From NCBI RefSeq assembly GCF_900112035.1, contig NZ_FOKC01000016.1:1-64000 (forward strand): 64,000 nt of DNA. Direction: 5' to 3'. Source of the stretch: Nocardioides alpinus (GTDB taxonomy: Bacteria; Actinomycetota; Actinomycetes; Propionibacteriales; Nocardioidaceae). Position 1 is the stretch's first letter. Each line of letters opens with the position of its first letter. Made by a program: the position numbers and the translations under genes. A model generated the notes under the pieces. The model did no database searches. It was given only the letters and a program-made list of their open reading frames with translations, and was not told the origin of the DNA. Positions 34,497 through 43,269 of this stretch are shown here, piece after piece.

Positions 34497-36137
34497 GTGA
34501 CTTTCGTCATCACGCAAAGGTGCTGTGACGATGCAGCCTGCGTTCCTGTCTGCCCCGTGCAGTGCATACGGCCTCGTCCGGGGGACCCTGACTTCAGCAG
34601 CACAGAGCAGCTCTACATCGACCCGCTGAGCTGTATTGATTGCGGAGCCTGTGCAACCGCGTGCCCGGTGGACGCCATCTTCCCAGAAAGTGACTTGCCG
34701 CCAGCGCTGACTGACTTCAGCGCCATCAATGCCGAGTACTTTGCGGCCCATCCCCTAATTGACGTGAGCCCGCTTCCCGTGGCTCGTCATCGTCTGCCGC
34801 CCGGTCTCCCGACGTTGAGAGTTGCCATCGTCGGGGCGGGCCCGGCGGCGCTGTATGCAGCGATCGAACTGAGCGAGCTGAATGGTGTCGAGGTCACTCT
34901 GTTCGAGCGCCTCCCCACCCCATTCGGCCTGGTGCGCGCGGGAGTGGCCCCCGACCATGACGCGACCAAGAGCATCACTGAGCGGCTGGGCCGGGTTCTG
35001 GTCCGACCCAACGTTCAATGCCTGTTCGATGTCGAAGTAGGACGCGACGTGTCAGCGGCCGAGCTACTGGAGCATCACCACGCAGTACTGTGGGCGACCG
35101 GCGCATCGGCGGATCGCAAGCTCAACATTCCCGGCGAGGATCTCGTCGGCTCAGTGTCCGCGCAGGAGTTCGTGTCCTGGTACAACGGCCACCCTGATAG
35201 TGCCGCCCGTGACTACAGTCTGAGCGGCAGACGCGCGATCGTCATTGGCAACGGCAACGTAGCCTTGGACGTTGCGCGCCTGCTTGTCCAGCCAGCGCTC
35301 GCATATGCGACAACGTCTGTGTCGGACAATGCGCTGAAGGCGATGGCGACGAGCACGATCGACGAGGTGATGGTCATCGGGCGGCGGGCCCAAGTGTTTG
35401 CCGCGTACGGCACGGCTGAGCTGGCGGCACTGACGCGTTTGCCCGAGGTGGACCTGCTCGCTGAGCCAAGCGAGGTCGGCGTCACCGACGACGAGCTTGA
35501 AGCAGCCGCGCTCTCCGGCCGCTCATGGGCTCTGGCGCGACGCCGCGCAATCATCGACGACGCGGCAAACCGCACGCCGACGCAGCCGAGACGGATCATC
35601 ATGCGTTACCGGGCTTCACCGACGGCTTTACTAGGTAACGAAGCAGTGACAGGTCTGGTGGTTGCTGGCCCCGACGGAACGTCCGAGCAGCTCGAGACGT
35701 CGCTCGTCATCCGTGCCGTAGGTTTTCGGGGGCGCCCCGTGCCAGGGATGCCCTTCGACATCGAAAGAGGAGTTCTGCCGAACAACGCTGGTCGCGTCGT
35801 GGATCCGCAAAACGGTCGCCCTGTTCGCGGGATCTACTGCGCCGGATGGATCAAGCGCGGTCCATCTGGGGTCATCGGCACAAACCGCGTCGATTCCGCG
35901 GAGACTGTGACTTCGTTGCTCGAAGACTTCGAGAGGGGAAATCTCAAGGCGCCCACTCACGATACTGGTGCGCTCGTGCGTTTGATACGGGAACGGCAGC
36001 CGAACGTGCTCGACGTTGCTGGGTGGCAGCGGATCGATGAGACCGAGTTGGCGGCTGGGCGCGGCCAAGGGCGCAGCCGAGTCAAGTTGCTGACGTGGGA
36101 AGACCTCAGAGCTGTGGGCCGTAGCGATGGAGACTGA
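34497..36137 (+). CDS. Ferredoxin fused to adrenodoxin-type ferredoxin-NADP reductase (FprB-like)
   Basis: A 546-residue protein. The first 75 residues are a bacterial ferredoxin (CCDDAACVPVCPVQCI and SCIDCGACATACPVDAI). The rest is an adrenodoxin-reductase-like FAD/NADP domain: VAIVGAGPAALYAA, PFGLVRAGVAPDH, IGNGNVALDVARLL and GWIKRGPSGVIGTNR. M. tuberculosis FprB has the same fusion. The GTG at 34497 follows CGAGGGAG and starts right before the ferredoxin motif; the frame open from 34266 has no family support. It would exchange electrons between NADPH and ferredoxin-dependent enzymes, perhaps a demethylase or hydroxylase here. The partner is unknown. Confidence 0.87.
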   Translation: MTFVITQRCCDDAACVPVCPVQCIRPRPGDPDFSSTEQLYIDPLSCIDCGACATACPVDAIFPESDLPPALTDFSAINAEYFAAHPLIDVSPLPVARHRLPPGLPTLRVAIVGAGPAALYAAIELSELNGVEVTLFERLPTPFGLVRAGVAPDHDATKSITERLGRVLVRPNVQCLFDVEVGRDVSAAELLEHHHAVLWATGASADRKLNIPGEDLVGSVSAQEFVSWYNGHPDSAARDYSLSGRRAIVIGNGNVALDVARLLVQPALAYATTSVSDNALKAMATSTIDEVMVIGRRAQVFAAYGTAELAALTRLPEVDLLAEPSEVGVTDDELEAAALSGRSWALARRRAIIDDAANRTPTQPRRIIMRYRASPTALLGNEAVTGLVVAGPDGTSEQLETSLVIRAVGFRGRPVPGMPFDIERGVLPNNAGRVVDPQNGRPVRGIYCAGWIKRGPSGVIGTNRVDSAETVTSLLEDFERGNLKAPTHDTGALVRLIRERQPNVLDVAGWQRIDETELAAGRGQGRSRVKLLTWEDLRAVGRSDGD

Positions 36138-36226
36138 TGCCGCGGGCGGGCGCAGTACTCACCAGCCGACGCAACACTAAGCAGCCGACGGCCGTGGAAC
36201 GTCGAGGTGGCGAACGACCGGACTCG

Positions 36227-37132
36227 TCAGGCGGATCGAGAGACCGATGAAGCCATCGCGACGAGCGGCGTTGCGATACCGACTCGGCGCTCTGCTAGCT
36301 CAACGACATTCTTCAGCAACATGGCTCTTGTCATAGGTCCTACTCCGCCCGTTGCGCGAGTCCAGCGTCCCGCGACACCTTCAACGTCCGGATGCACATC
36401 GCCAAGAATGCCCTCGACCGTTCGCGTGATCCCTACGGAGAGCACGGTGGCGCCAGGCTTGATCCAATAGGGCTGCACGAGGTGGGCCACACCGGCGGCA
36501 GCAATTACGACATCCGCCACGCGGGTGTGCGCGGCCACGTCAACCGTTGCTTCGTTGACCATGGTGACGGTCGCGTGCTCGCTCGGACGTGTCAGCATCA
36601 ACCCCAGTGGACGACCAACCGTAGTACCGCACCCGATGACGCAGAACTGTGATCCCGTGATCGGCACGTCGTTGCCTCGAAGCAGTTCCAAGATCCCACG
36701 CGGCGTACAGGGAAGTGTCCCAGGCTGATTGAGAACTAATCGACCAAGGTTGACGGGATGAAGCCCATCAGCATCCTTTTCTGGATCGATCGCGTTCAGC
36801 ACTATGTGCGTGTCGATGTGCGAGGGAAGCGGAAGTTGGACGATGAACCCGGTGCACCGCGGGTCCTCATTCAGTTGTTTCACTGCGTCGAGCACAGAAG
36901 TCTGGGAAGCATCTGACGGGAGGTCGATACGGATCGACTCCACGCCCACTTCGGCGCAGTCGCGGTGCTTGCCGCCCACATAGGAGCGCGAGCCGGGGTC
37001 GTCTCCGACGAGGATCGTTCCAAGACCCGGGCGTTGACCGAGCGCCTCAACGGCGGCAATCCGCGGCACAAGTGAGTCCTTAACGCCTCCGGCTGCAAGG
37101 TTACCGTCCAGGACGAGGGCCTTTCGGTCCAT
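36227..37132 (-). CDS. folD: Bifunctional methylenetetrahydrofolate dehydrogenase/methenyltetrahydrofolate cyclohydrolase
   Basis: A 301-residue FolD. The catalytic region SRSYVGGKHRDCAEVGV carries the active-site Lys. QLPLPSH, PCTPRGILELL and GTTVGRPLGLML follow. The C-terminal GGVGPMTRAMLL signature is also present. It oxidises 5,10-methylene-THF to methenyl-THF and hydrolyses it to 10-formyl-THF. It is divergent from mabO, whose product is methylene-THF, and works with purU downstream to return free THF and formate. It is likely a second, pathway-dedicated copy next to the housekeeping FolD elsewhere (inferred). The ATG at 37132 is preceded by GAAAGG. Confidence 0.92.
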   Translation of the reverse strand: MDRKALVLDGNLAAGGVKDSLVPRIAAVEALGQRPGLGTILVGDDPGSRSYVGGKHRDCAEVGVESIRIDLPSDASQTSVLDAVKQLNEDPRCTGFIVQLPLPSHIDTHIVLNAIDPEKDADGLHPVNLGRLVLNQPGTLPCTPRGILELLRGNDVPITGSQFCVIGCGTTVGRPLGLMLTRPSEHATVTMVNEATVDVAAHTRVADVVIAAAGVAHLVQPYWIKPGATVLSVGITRTVEGILGDVHPDVEGVAGRWTRATGGVGPMTRAMLLKNVVELAERRVGIATPLVAMASSVSRSA

Positions 37133-37374
37133 CAGGTCTGGGCCTTTCTGATACACCGTGCCAGTGGACAGCAATCAAGGATGAAGGCGCGCTGCGCCCT
37201 GTTCCCGCGTGCCGAGTTACCGGCGCGACCCGGCACGAGCATGGTTCACCGTTCCTGATTCGACGCGTTTGCACCATTGTTCGATGGCACAGCCGTGGTG
37301 CCTCGTGTCGATGCACCGACGCATGGCGAGCGGCGTTTTGGTGCGGCACCGTGCGCGTAACGAAAGGTGGCTTC

Positions 37375-39825
37375 ATGGGAACCCAGCAACTGCCTGGCCG
37401 GGCGCAGGTCGTGATCGTGGGCGGGGGCATTATCGGGACCAGCACCGCCTATCACCTCGCTCGTCGGGGGTGGACCGACGTAGTCCTCCTCGAGCGCAAC
37501 ACATTGACATCAGGTACGACCTGGCACGCAGCCGGTCTCGTGACCCAGGCGCGGGGTAGCTGGGGAACGCGTGAGGTCGTGCAGAGAAGCCTCGAAGTGT
37601 TTCGGACACTGGAGGAGGACACCGGATTCTCGACGGGCTTCGTCAAAACCGGAACCATCAACTTGGCGACGTCCGCCGACCGGCTTGAGGAAATGAAGCA
37701 CCTCGCCAGTGTCGTGCGCGGCAACGGCATTGATGTCCAGCTGCTCGACACGGACCGCACTCTGGAGCTGCACCCTCTCCTGAACCCTGACGGGCTCCAC
37801 GGCAGCCTGCACTTCCCCGAGGATGGGCGGGGCAGTGCCACGGACACGACCATCTCGTTGGCGCGAGGGGCTGCTCAGAGAGGTGTGCGGATTATCGAAG
37901 GAGCCGTCGTGACGGACGTGCAGACAGCTGGTGGACGGGTCACCGGCGTTAGCACGACCATGGGCGACATCGAGGCCGAGTACGTCGTAAACGCGGGCGG
38001 TATGTGGGGGCGGGAACTCGGTGCGATGGCGGGCGTAGAAGTTCCACTCCAAGCGCTGGCCCACTACTACGTCGTGACCGAGGCGATTCCGGACCTCCCG
38101 CGAAACCTGCCCACTGTTAAGAGTGGTGACGAGTACTCCTACGTCAAGGACGAGGCTGGCGCACTGATGGTCGGCTTCTTCGAGCCGGGCAGCTACCCCT
38201 GGGCATCGCGTGGGATCCCGGTGACGGATGGCTACATCCAGCTCCCCGAGGACTGGGATCACTTGGGACAGTTCTACGAGAAGATGATCGAACGTGTCCC
38301 GATCCTCGCCGATGCAGGCATCAGACTGCACTTCTGCGGACCCGAGAGCTTCACCCCTGATGGGCAGTACCACCTTGGCGAGGCTCCAAACTTGCGCAAC
38401 TTCTTCGTTGCTGCGGGCTTCAACTCTGTCGGCTTCTTGTCTGGACCCGGCGCCGGCTCGGTCTTGGCGGACTGGATCGTCGACGGGCGCAGCCCGGTGG
38501 ACCTTCCCGAGACTGATCTGGGTCGCGTCCAGCGCCATGAGACGAATCGTCGCTTCTTAGAAAAGCGGGTCGTCGAGTCGTTGGATCTTGCATACGAGAT
38601 TCATTGGCCGTTCCAGCAGCGCTCCTCCGCCCGACCGCTGCGGATGAGTCCGCTCTACGAGCCGACGTCACAGGCGGGCGCGGTGTTCGGCGAGCTCGCC
38701 GGGTGGGAGCGGGCGAACTGGTACGCGCCGGCTGGCATCGAACGCCGCTATGAGTACTCATTCGACCGTCCCAACTGGTTCGACCACTCGGCGCGGGAAC
38801 ACCGTGCCGTCCGTGAGTCCGTTGGCATGATCGACACATCGTCCTTCGGAAAGCTCCTCGTCCAGGGTCGAGATGCGGTCCACGTTCTCAACCGCCTCTC
38901 GGTGAATAACGTTGACACCTCGGTAGGTCGTATCACTTATACGCAGTGGCTCAACGAGCACGCCGGCATCGAGGCCGACGTCACGATTACGCGCATTGCT
39001 GACGACCAGTTTCTCGTGTTGTCGGGGCCTGCCACGATCAACCGCGATTGTGCGCACCTTCGGCGGCACATCCGCGGGGATGAGTACTGCACCGTCGCGG
39101 ACATAAGTGGCAGTTTGGCCATGCTCGCGGTGATGGGACCGCTCGCACGCGACCTGCTCGCGCCGTTGACCGACGCCGATCTGTCCAACGAAAACTTTCC
39201 CTTCGGTGCGTCGCGTGAGATCGACCTCGGCCTGACTTACGTGCGTGCCACCCGAGTGACCTACGTCGGCGAACTGGGATGGGAACTCCTCATTCCGGCT
39301 GAGAGTGCCCGCCACATCTGGGATGTGCTTCAAGATGCTGGACCACCGCACGGGCTGTCGCCCGTCGGATATCACGCCATGAACTCGTTGCGGCTCGAGA
39401 AGGCCTACCGCAGCTGGGGCCACGACATCTCCGCCGCTGACAACCCGACTGAGGCCGGCCTGTCGTTCACCGTGAAGTGGGACAAGCCGTCTGGGTTCGT
39501 TGGCCGAGAGGCCCTCTTGAAGGTAAAGAGCGAGGGCGTTGACCGACGTCTCGTGCAGTTCCTGCTGGAAGACACCAATGCCCTCCTCTTCCACGACGAG
39601 CCGATCTATCGAGAGGGCCACCTGGTCGGACGAGTGGCATCAGCCCAGTACGGACACGCCCTTGGCGGTGCTGTGGCGCTCGGCTGGGTCCAAGCTCCTG
39701 AGATCGTCCCCCGCGGTTGGTTCGAGGCGCAGCCGTACGAGATCGAAGTGGGTGGGCGACGAGTACCGGCCCGGGCGTCTCTCAGCCCTATGTACGACCC
39801 CAAGTCCGAAAGGCCCAAGAGCTGA
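37375..39825 (+). CDS. mabO: 4-methylaminobutyrate oxidase (formaldehyde/methylene-THF forming)
   Basis: An 816-residue fusion of an N-terminal DAO-type FAD domain (VVIVGGGIIGTSTAYHL) with a C-terminal GcvT-like folate-binding half. This is the layout of dimethylglycine and sarcosine dehydrogenases. The pAO1 enzyme is 824 residues as I recall and binds FAD covalently through His in a Trp-His motif; the equivalent TTWHAAGL lies at residues 48-55. It oxidises 4-methylaminobutyrate to 4-aminobutyrate and passes the methyl carbon to THF. The start at 37375 has AAAGGTGG 4-5 nt upstream; the frame opens at GTG 37351. purU overlaps its stop and folD lies divergently. Dimethylglycine oxidase is the main alternative, less likely in this context. 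Confidence 0.88.
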   Translation: MGTQQLPGRAQVVIVGGGIIGTSTAYHLARRGWTDVVLLERNTLTSGTTWHAAGLVTQARGSWGTREVVQRSLEVFRTLEEDTGFSTGFVKTGTINLATSADRLEEMKHLASVVRGNGIDVQLLDTDRTLELHPLLNPDGLHGSLHFPEDGRGSATDTTISLARGAAQRGVRIIEGAVVTDVQTAGGRVTGVSTTMGDIEAEYVVNAGGMWGRELGAMAGVEVPLQALAHYYVVTEAIPDLPRNLPTVKSGDEYSYVKDEAGALMVGFFEPGSYPWASRGIPVTDGYIQLPEDWDHLGQFYEKMIERVPILADAGIRLHFCGPESFTPDGQYHLGEAPNLRNFFVAAGFNSVGFLSGPGAGSVLADWIVDGRSPVDLPETDLGRVQRHETNRRFLEKRVVESLDLAYEIHWPFQQRSSARPLRMSPLYEPTSQAGAVFGELAGWERANWYAPAGIERRYEYSFDRPNWFDHSAREHRAVRESVGMIDTSSFGKLLVQGRDAVHVLNRLSVNNVDTSVGRITYTQWLNEHAGIEADVTITRIADDQFLVLSGPATINRDCAHLRRHIRGDEYCTVADISGSLAMLAVMGPLARDLLAPLTDADLSNENFPFGASREIDLGLTYVRATRVTYVGELGWELLIPAESARHIWDVLQDAGPPHGLSPVGYHAMNSLRLEKAYRSWGHDISAADNPTEAGLSFTVKWDKPSGFVGREALLKVKSEGVDRRLVQFLLEDTNALLFHDEPIYREGHLVGRVASAQYGHALGGAVALGWVQAPEIVPRGWFEAQPYEIEVGGRRVPARASLSPMYDPKSERPKS

Positions 39826-40682
39826 TGCACGATCTGATCCTGACCCTCGCCTGCAGCGACAGGCAGGGAATCGTAGCCATGGTGGGAGGCTTCCTGGCTG
39901 ACCGGGGTTTCACCATCCGCGACAGCCAGCAGTTCGGTGATGAGGAGACCAACCTCTTTTTCATGAGGGTCCACGCGGCACTTCTCCCAGACCGGCCCAT
40001 CGACTTTCATCAGGTCCGAGCTGAGTTCGGTGAGTCCGTTGGCGAGGTCCTTAAGGCAGATTGGGCGATCCATGATCCCCGTCACAAACATCGGGTGCTC
40101 GTCATGGTCTCGCGGCAGGGTCATTGCCTCAACGACCTGCTGCACCGCGTCCGGACTGGCTCGATGCAAGCCGACGTTGTTGCTGTGGTCTCCAACCACG
40201 ACGACCTCCGAGAGCTGGTGGAGTGGCATGGCATTCCCTTTCACCACGTCCCGGTCACGCCCGAGACCAAGAACTGGGCGGAGACGGAGCTACGGAAGCT
40301 GGTGTCGTCCTATGACGCCGAGTCGGTCATCCTTGCCCGATACATGCAGATCCTCTCCAACGAGCTCTGTAAGGATCTTGCCGGCCGAGCCATCAACATC
40401 CATCACAGCTTGCTGCCTAGCTTCAAGGGTGCTCGCCCGTATTTTCAGGCGCACGCACGTGGGGTGAAGGTCATTGGCGCGACGGCCCACTACGTGACAG
40501 GTGACCTGGATGAGGGGCCAATCATCGAGCAGGACTTCATTCGCGTCGATCACTTGCACTCGGCAGCCGACCTGACCGCCGTCGGTCGAGACCTGGAAGC
40601 CCTCGCTCTGGCACGAGCTGTGATGGCGCACGCTGAGCACAAGGTCTTGATGAATGGCACGAGAACAGTGGTTTTCCGATGA
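39825..40682 (+). CDS. purU: Formyltetrahydrofolate deformylase
   Basis: A 285-residue PurU: N-terminal ACT domain (LTLACSDRQGIVAMVGGFL) followed by the formyltransferase fold with NIHHSLLPSFKGARPY and YVTGDLDEGPIIEQD. The last two stretches contribute the Asn-His-Asp catalytic residues. It hydrolyses 10-formyl-THF to formate and THF, completing recycling of folate used by MabO with FolD. The ATG overlaps the mabO stop (TGATG), so the two are translationally coupled. The same mabO-purU-folD set is known from pAO1. A small coupled reading frame overlaps its stop. Confidence 0.92.
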   Translation: MHDLILTLACSDRQGIVAMVGGFLADRGFTIRDSQQFGDEETNLFFMRVHAALLPDRPIDFHQVRAEFGESVGEVLKADWAIHDPRHKHRVLVMVSRQGHCLNDLLHRVRTGSMQADVVAVVSNHDDLRELVEWHGIPFHHVPVTPETKNWAETELRKLVSSYDAESVILARYMQILSNELCKDLAGRAINIHHSLLPSFKGARPYFQAHARGVKVIGATAHYVTGDLDEGPIIEQDFIRVDHLHSAADLTAVGRDLEALALARAVMAHAEHKVLMNGTRTVVFR

Positions 40683-40795
40683 GCTACAGGTGGACGATCC
40701 CGCCCGAGTGGGATCCCCCAAACGGTGAAACGGACTGGTACCCGGACGCCGTGAACGCTGCGGCGGGAGCACACATTGTCTTGGGTGAGAACTAG
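40679..40795 (+). CDS. Small coupled reading frame of 38 residues
   Basis: An ATG overlapping the purU stop (ATGA) opens a 38-residue frame that reads to TAG at 40795. The peptide is rich in Trp and Pro at the start (SYRWTIPPEWDPP), then has TDWYPDAVNAAAG. I do not recognise it. ATGA coupling is the same arrangement used by genuine genes in this region, and the composition (three Trp, few Arg) is unlike random high-GC frames. It may be a small protein or the start of a gene truncated here. It meets the convergent PucR gene 25 nt later. Confidence 0.45.
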   Translation: MSYRWTIPPEWDPPNGETDWYPDAVNAAAGAHIVLGEN

Positions 40796-40820
40796 CAAGA
40801 CGGTGAACTCCGCAGGTGGC

Positions 40821-42353
40821 TCATTCGGCCCTGAGAAGGCTCAAGGTACGCAGCGCCAGATAAAGCTCGGCCTGAACTCCGAAGTCTTGGAGGTCGGCCC
40901 CCGTGAGTTTCTCAATCTTTTTGATTCGGTACACGAGCGTCTGCTTGTGAATGTCCAGGCGCTTGGCACCTTCCTGCCATGATCGATTCGCCTCAAAGTA
41001 GACCTGCAACGACCGAACCAGCTCCGCATCGTGCTCGTCGTCGTACTGAATCAAGGTGCCAAGAAGGCGTCGCACCACGAGCTCACCCTCTGCGACCGTG
41101 TTAGGCATGAAGTAGGACCCGTGTGACCCGTAGACCGCCGAATCGGTTCCGGCCTGCCTAGCACTCTCTAGTGCCCATCGGGCTTCCCGGAACGCGTCCG
41201 CGAAGCGAGAAACGGCCGAGAACGGTTGGCTGACGCCCTGCGTTGCGCCGAGGTTCTCGAAGTCGAGCCCCTGCTCGTACTGCTCATGCAGAACGGCAAC
41301 GAGATGAGTGTCGTCGACGTAGGCATAAAGATGGGGCCACGAGACGAACGCCAAGGCATCCACGACGGGGCTGGACGAGGGATCGTGGCCCTCCGAAGCC
41401 GTTCTTGCTCGCCATGCCGTCACTCGCCACGGTCCTGCACCAAGCCCAAGCGCTGCCATCTGGGAAACGGCCGCCTCGGGAGCGATGGTCCCGTTCAACA
41501 TGTCTCGAGCAAGTCCCGCGGCACGAGCCCTCACCCGCGACGCCCGCGCAGCCCGCCGCTCGACCTCGAATTCTGCGATAGTCGCTGCATGCTGGGCCAG
41601 GACGAGGTCTGGGGCTTCTCTGGTCTCAGCTGTCCGCAAAACAAGAGCAGCCGCATCGTTCGTGCCGATAGGCACCAGCAGAGCGGAGACTTGGCCGTCC
41701 TTGATGCGATTGAACGCAGACAACTTGCCGTCCTGCCGCGCGACACGATCCAGCACTTCCATGCGAAGTGTCTCTGGAATGTCGCTGCGGCTCGGTAGGA
41801 GTTGACGGCCTCGCTTGAGATCCAACACATTGAGGTCCGCACGCAGCTCAGCGGCGCACAGGTCGAGAAGGTCGTCTCCGGCACCCGCCATCTGCGTGCG
41901 GCGCAAAATGTTGTATAGCCGCAGCACCCGTGAGGCACGCGAGCTCCCCTGGCCTCCGTTGGCTTCTGCGACGAGGCGTGCGATCGTGACAAACGGGACG
42001 CTTCGAGCCGTGAGCAGGATGGGGAAGCCGAGGTCGTCTGCTGTCCTGAGGGCCTCACTCGTCAGAGGCGGTGCGACGAAACCCTCACCAAGGGCTAATC
42101 CCGCGATGTTGGCCTGCGCGAGCTCACGGACAAAGTCCGTCTGGCCATCAGGATCAGATGGAAAGCTGTACCCGTCGGTCATCAACAGGTCCCCACTGCC
42201 GAGCCAGTTCCAAGGATCCTCGACCTCGCAGGTGTGTGCCCACGTCACCTGCCGGTTGCGCCCGCTTCCGCCGGCGACGAGCCGTGTGCGGACCAATGGG
42301 TCCTCGATCAGAGAATCGACGGTGAAGTGCACTTCAACATGGTCCCACGCCAT
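40821..42353 (-). CDS. PucR-family regulator with N-terminal PucR sensory domain (copy 3)
   Basis: A 510-residue regulator of classical PucR layout. The N-terminal purine-catabolism-regulator-like domain contains VTWAHTCEVEDPWNWLGSGDLLMTDGYSFP, then IAGLALGEGFVAPPL. A GGDEF-like middle and the C-terminal PucR HTH (GAKRLDIHKQTLVYRIKKIEKLTGADL) follow. It differs in type from the two paralogous regulators at 7936 and 26250, which lack this N-terminal domain. It is convergent with mabO-purU and probably controls that side-chain operon or the whole cluster. The ligand is unknown; a pathway intermediate is likely by analogy. Confidence 0.88.
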   Translation of the reverse strand: MAWDHVEVHFTVDSLIEDPLVRTRLVAGGSGRNRQVTWAHTCEVEDPWNWLGSGDLLMTDGYSFPSDPDGQTDFVRELAQANIAGLALGEGFVAPPLTSEALRTADDLGFPILLTARSVPFVTIARLVAEANGGQGSSRASRVLRLYNILRRTQMAGAGDDLLDLCAAELRADLNVLDLKRGRQLLPSRSDIPETLRMEVLDRVARQDGKLSAFNRIKDGQVSALLVPIGTNDAAALVLRTAETREAPDLVLAQHAATIAEFEVERRAARASRVRARAAGLARDMLNGTIAPEAAVSQMAALGLGAGPWRVTAWRARTASEGHDPSSSPVVDALAFVSWPHLYAYVDDTHLVAVLHEQYEQGLDFENLGATQGVSQPFSAVSRFADAFREARWALESARQAGTDSAVYGSHGSYFMPNTVAEGELVVRRLLGTLIQYDDEHDAELVRSLQVYFEANRSWQEGAKRLDIHKQTLVYRIKKIEKLTGADLQDFGVQAELYLALRTLSLLRAE

Positions 42354-42444
42354 GTGGGTGTCGGGGCTGCGTCCATTCTGGAAGCCCCGAGCAGGGAGCT
42401 ACGCAATTAGGTAAACGCCTAGGTCGGGCAGCGTGGATGATCTG

Positions 42445-43269
42445 TCAAGCTTTCGGTACTGTCTTGTTGGGCGACCGCCCGACGCCCGGCTGGCCCGCGA
42501 AGGCTTGAGCGATGGTCATCCACCGCTGGGCGTTCTGACCTCTCACCACTAGAGCGGTGTCGGCGATGTGGCAGCGCTGCGTGACGACGAGGCAGAACTC
42601 TTTCGCGTCCCCGACCACGGACTCATCTGCATCCTCGGGTCCCCAGGACCACGAAGAGAAGCCGTCAGGAGCCGACAGTTCAACGCGGATGTTGGCATCA
42701 GGAACAGACAACCCGCGCGTCCTGAAGCTGTTGGCGAAGGCAAGCACCCCGATGCGCGCCACGTGTGCGAGCCGCGCGGTTGGCTCGCGAGTGACGCCAA
42801 ACGTGTCGGCGACGTCCTGGCCGTGCGCCCAGGTCTCCACAATCCTTGCCGTGAGCTTGGATGCCAGGCTCATCGGCGGTCCGAACCAAGGCACTCGCGT
42901 CGACGGTTCCGCGACGGTCGCGGCGTCGCGGAGCTCTCGATTCTCCGAGCGCCACCAAGCAGTGGTCGCTTCTCCGTCACGCCACTGATTGCCTCGACCG
43001 ATGCCGTCAATGTAGGCCTGCAGGTCCGTGAGGCCGTCACGGAGCGAGGCGAACTCGACAGGGCTCTGAATACTGAGCCGGGTCAGGTGATCGAAGTGAG
43101 CGAGGTGCGACACCTGGTCGTGAACGTTCCACCCCACCGCGGGAGTGGGTGTCTGCCAGTCGGCCCGTGCCAGTCCGTCGAGAATGGGCAAAACCGAGGC
43201 CACCTCGTCACGCAGGTCGATCACCAGGGAGGGGACGACGCCTGTTGCAGCTGGAGAGGTCACGATCAC
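42445..43269 (-). CDS. TIGR03084-family DinB/mycothiol-dependent-enzyme-like protein
   Basis: A 274-residue protein with an N-terminal DinB_2/MDMPI helical domain: ARADWQTPTPAVGWNVHDQVSHLAHFDHL and later TARIVETWAHGQDVADTFGV. The conserved His and Glu residues would bind a metal. The C-terminal half (VELSAPDGFSSWSWGPEDADESVVG, CLVVTQRCH) matches the TIGR03084 family. Such proteins resemble maleylpyruvate isomerase but their reaction is unknown. Its ATG overlaps the stop of the upstream acyl-CoA ligase gene (ATGA), so both are one operon linked to fatty-acid or branched-chain CoA metabolism. Confidence 0.85.
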   Translation of the reverse strand: MIVTSPAATGVVPSLVIDLRDEVASVLPILDGLARADWQTPTPAVGWNVHDQVSHLAHFDHLTRLSIQSPVEFASLRDGLTDLQAYIDGIGRGNQWRDGEATTAWWRSENRELRDAATVAEPSTRVPWFGPPMSLASKLTARIVETWAHGQDVADTFGVTREPTARLAHVARIGVLAFANSFRTRGLSVPDANIRVELSAPDGFSSWSWGPEDADESVVGDAKEFCLVVTQRCHIADTALVVRGQNAQRWMTIAQAFAGQPGVGRSPNKTVPKA

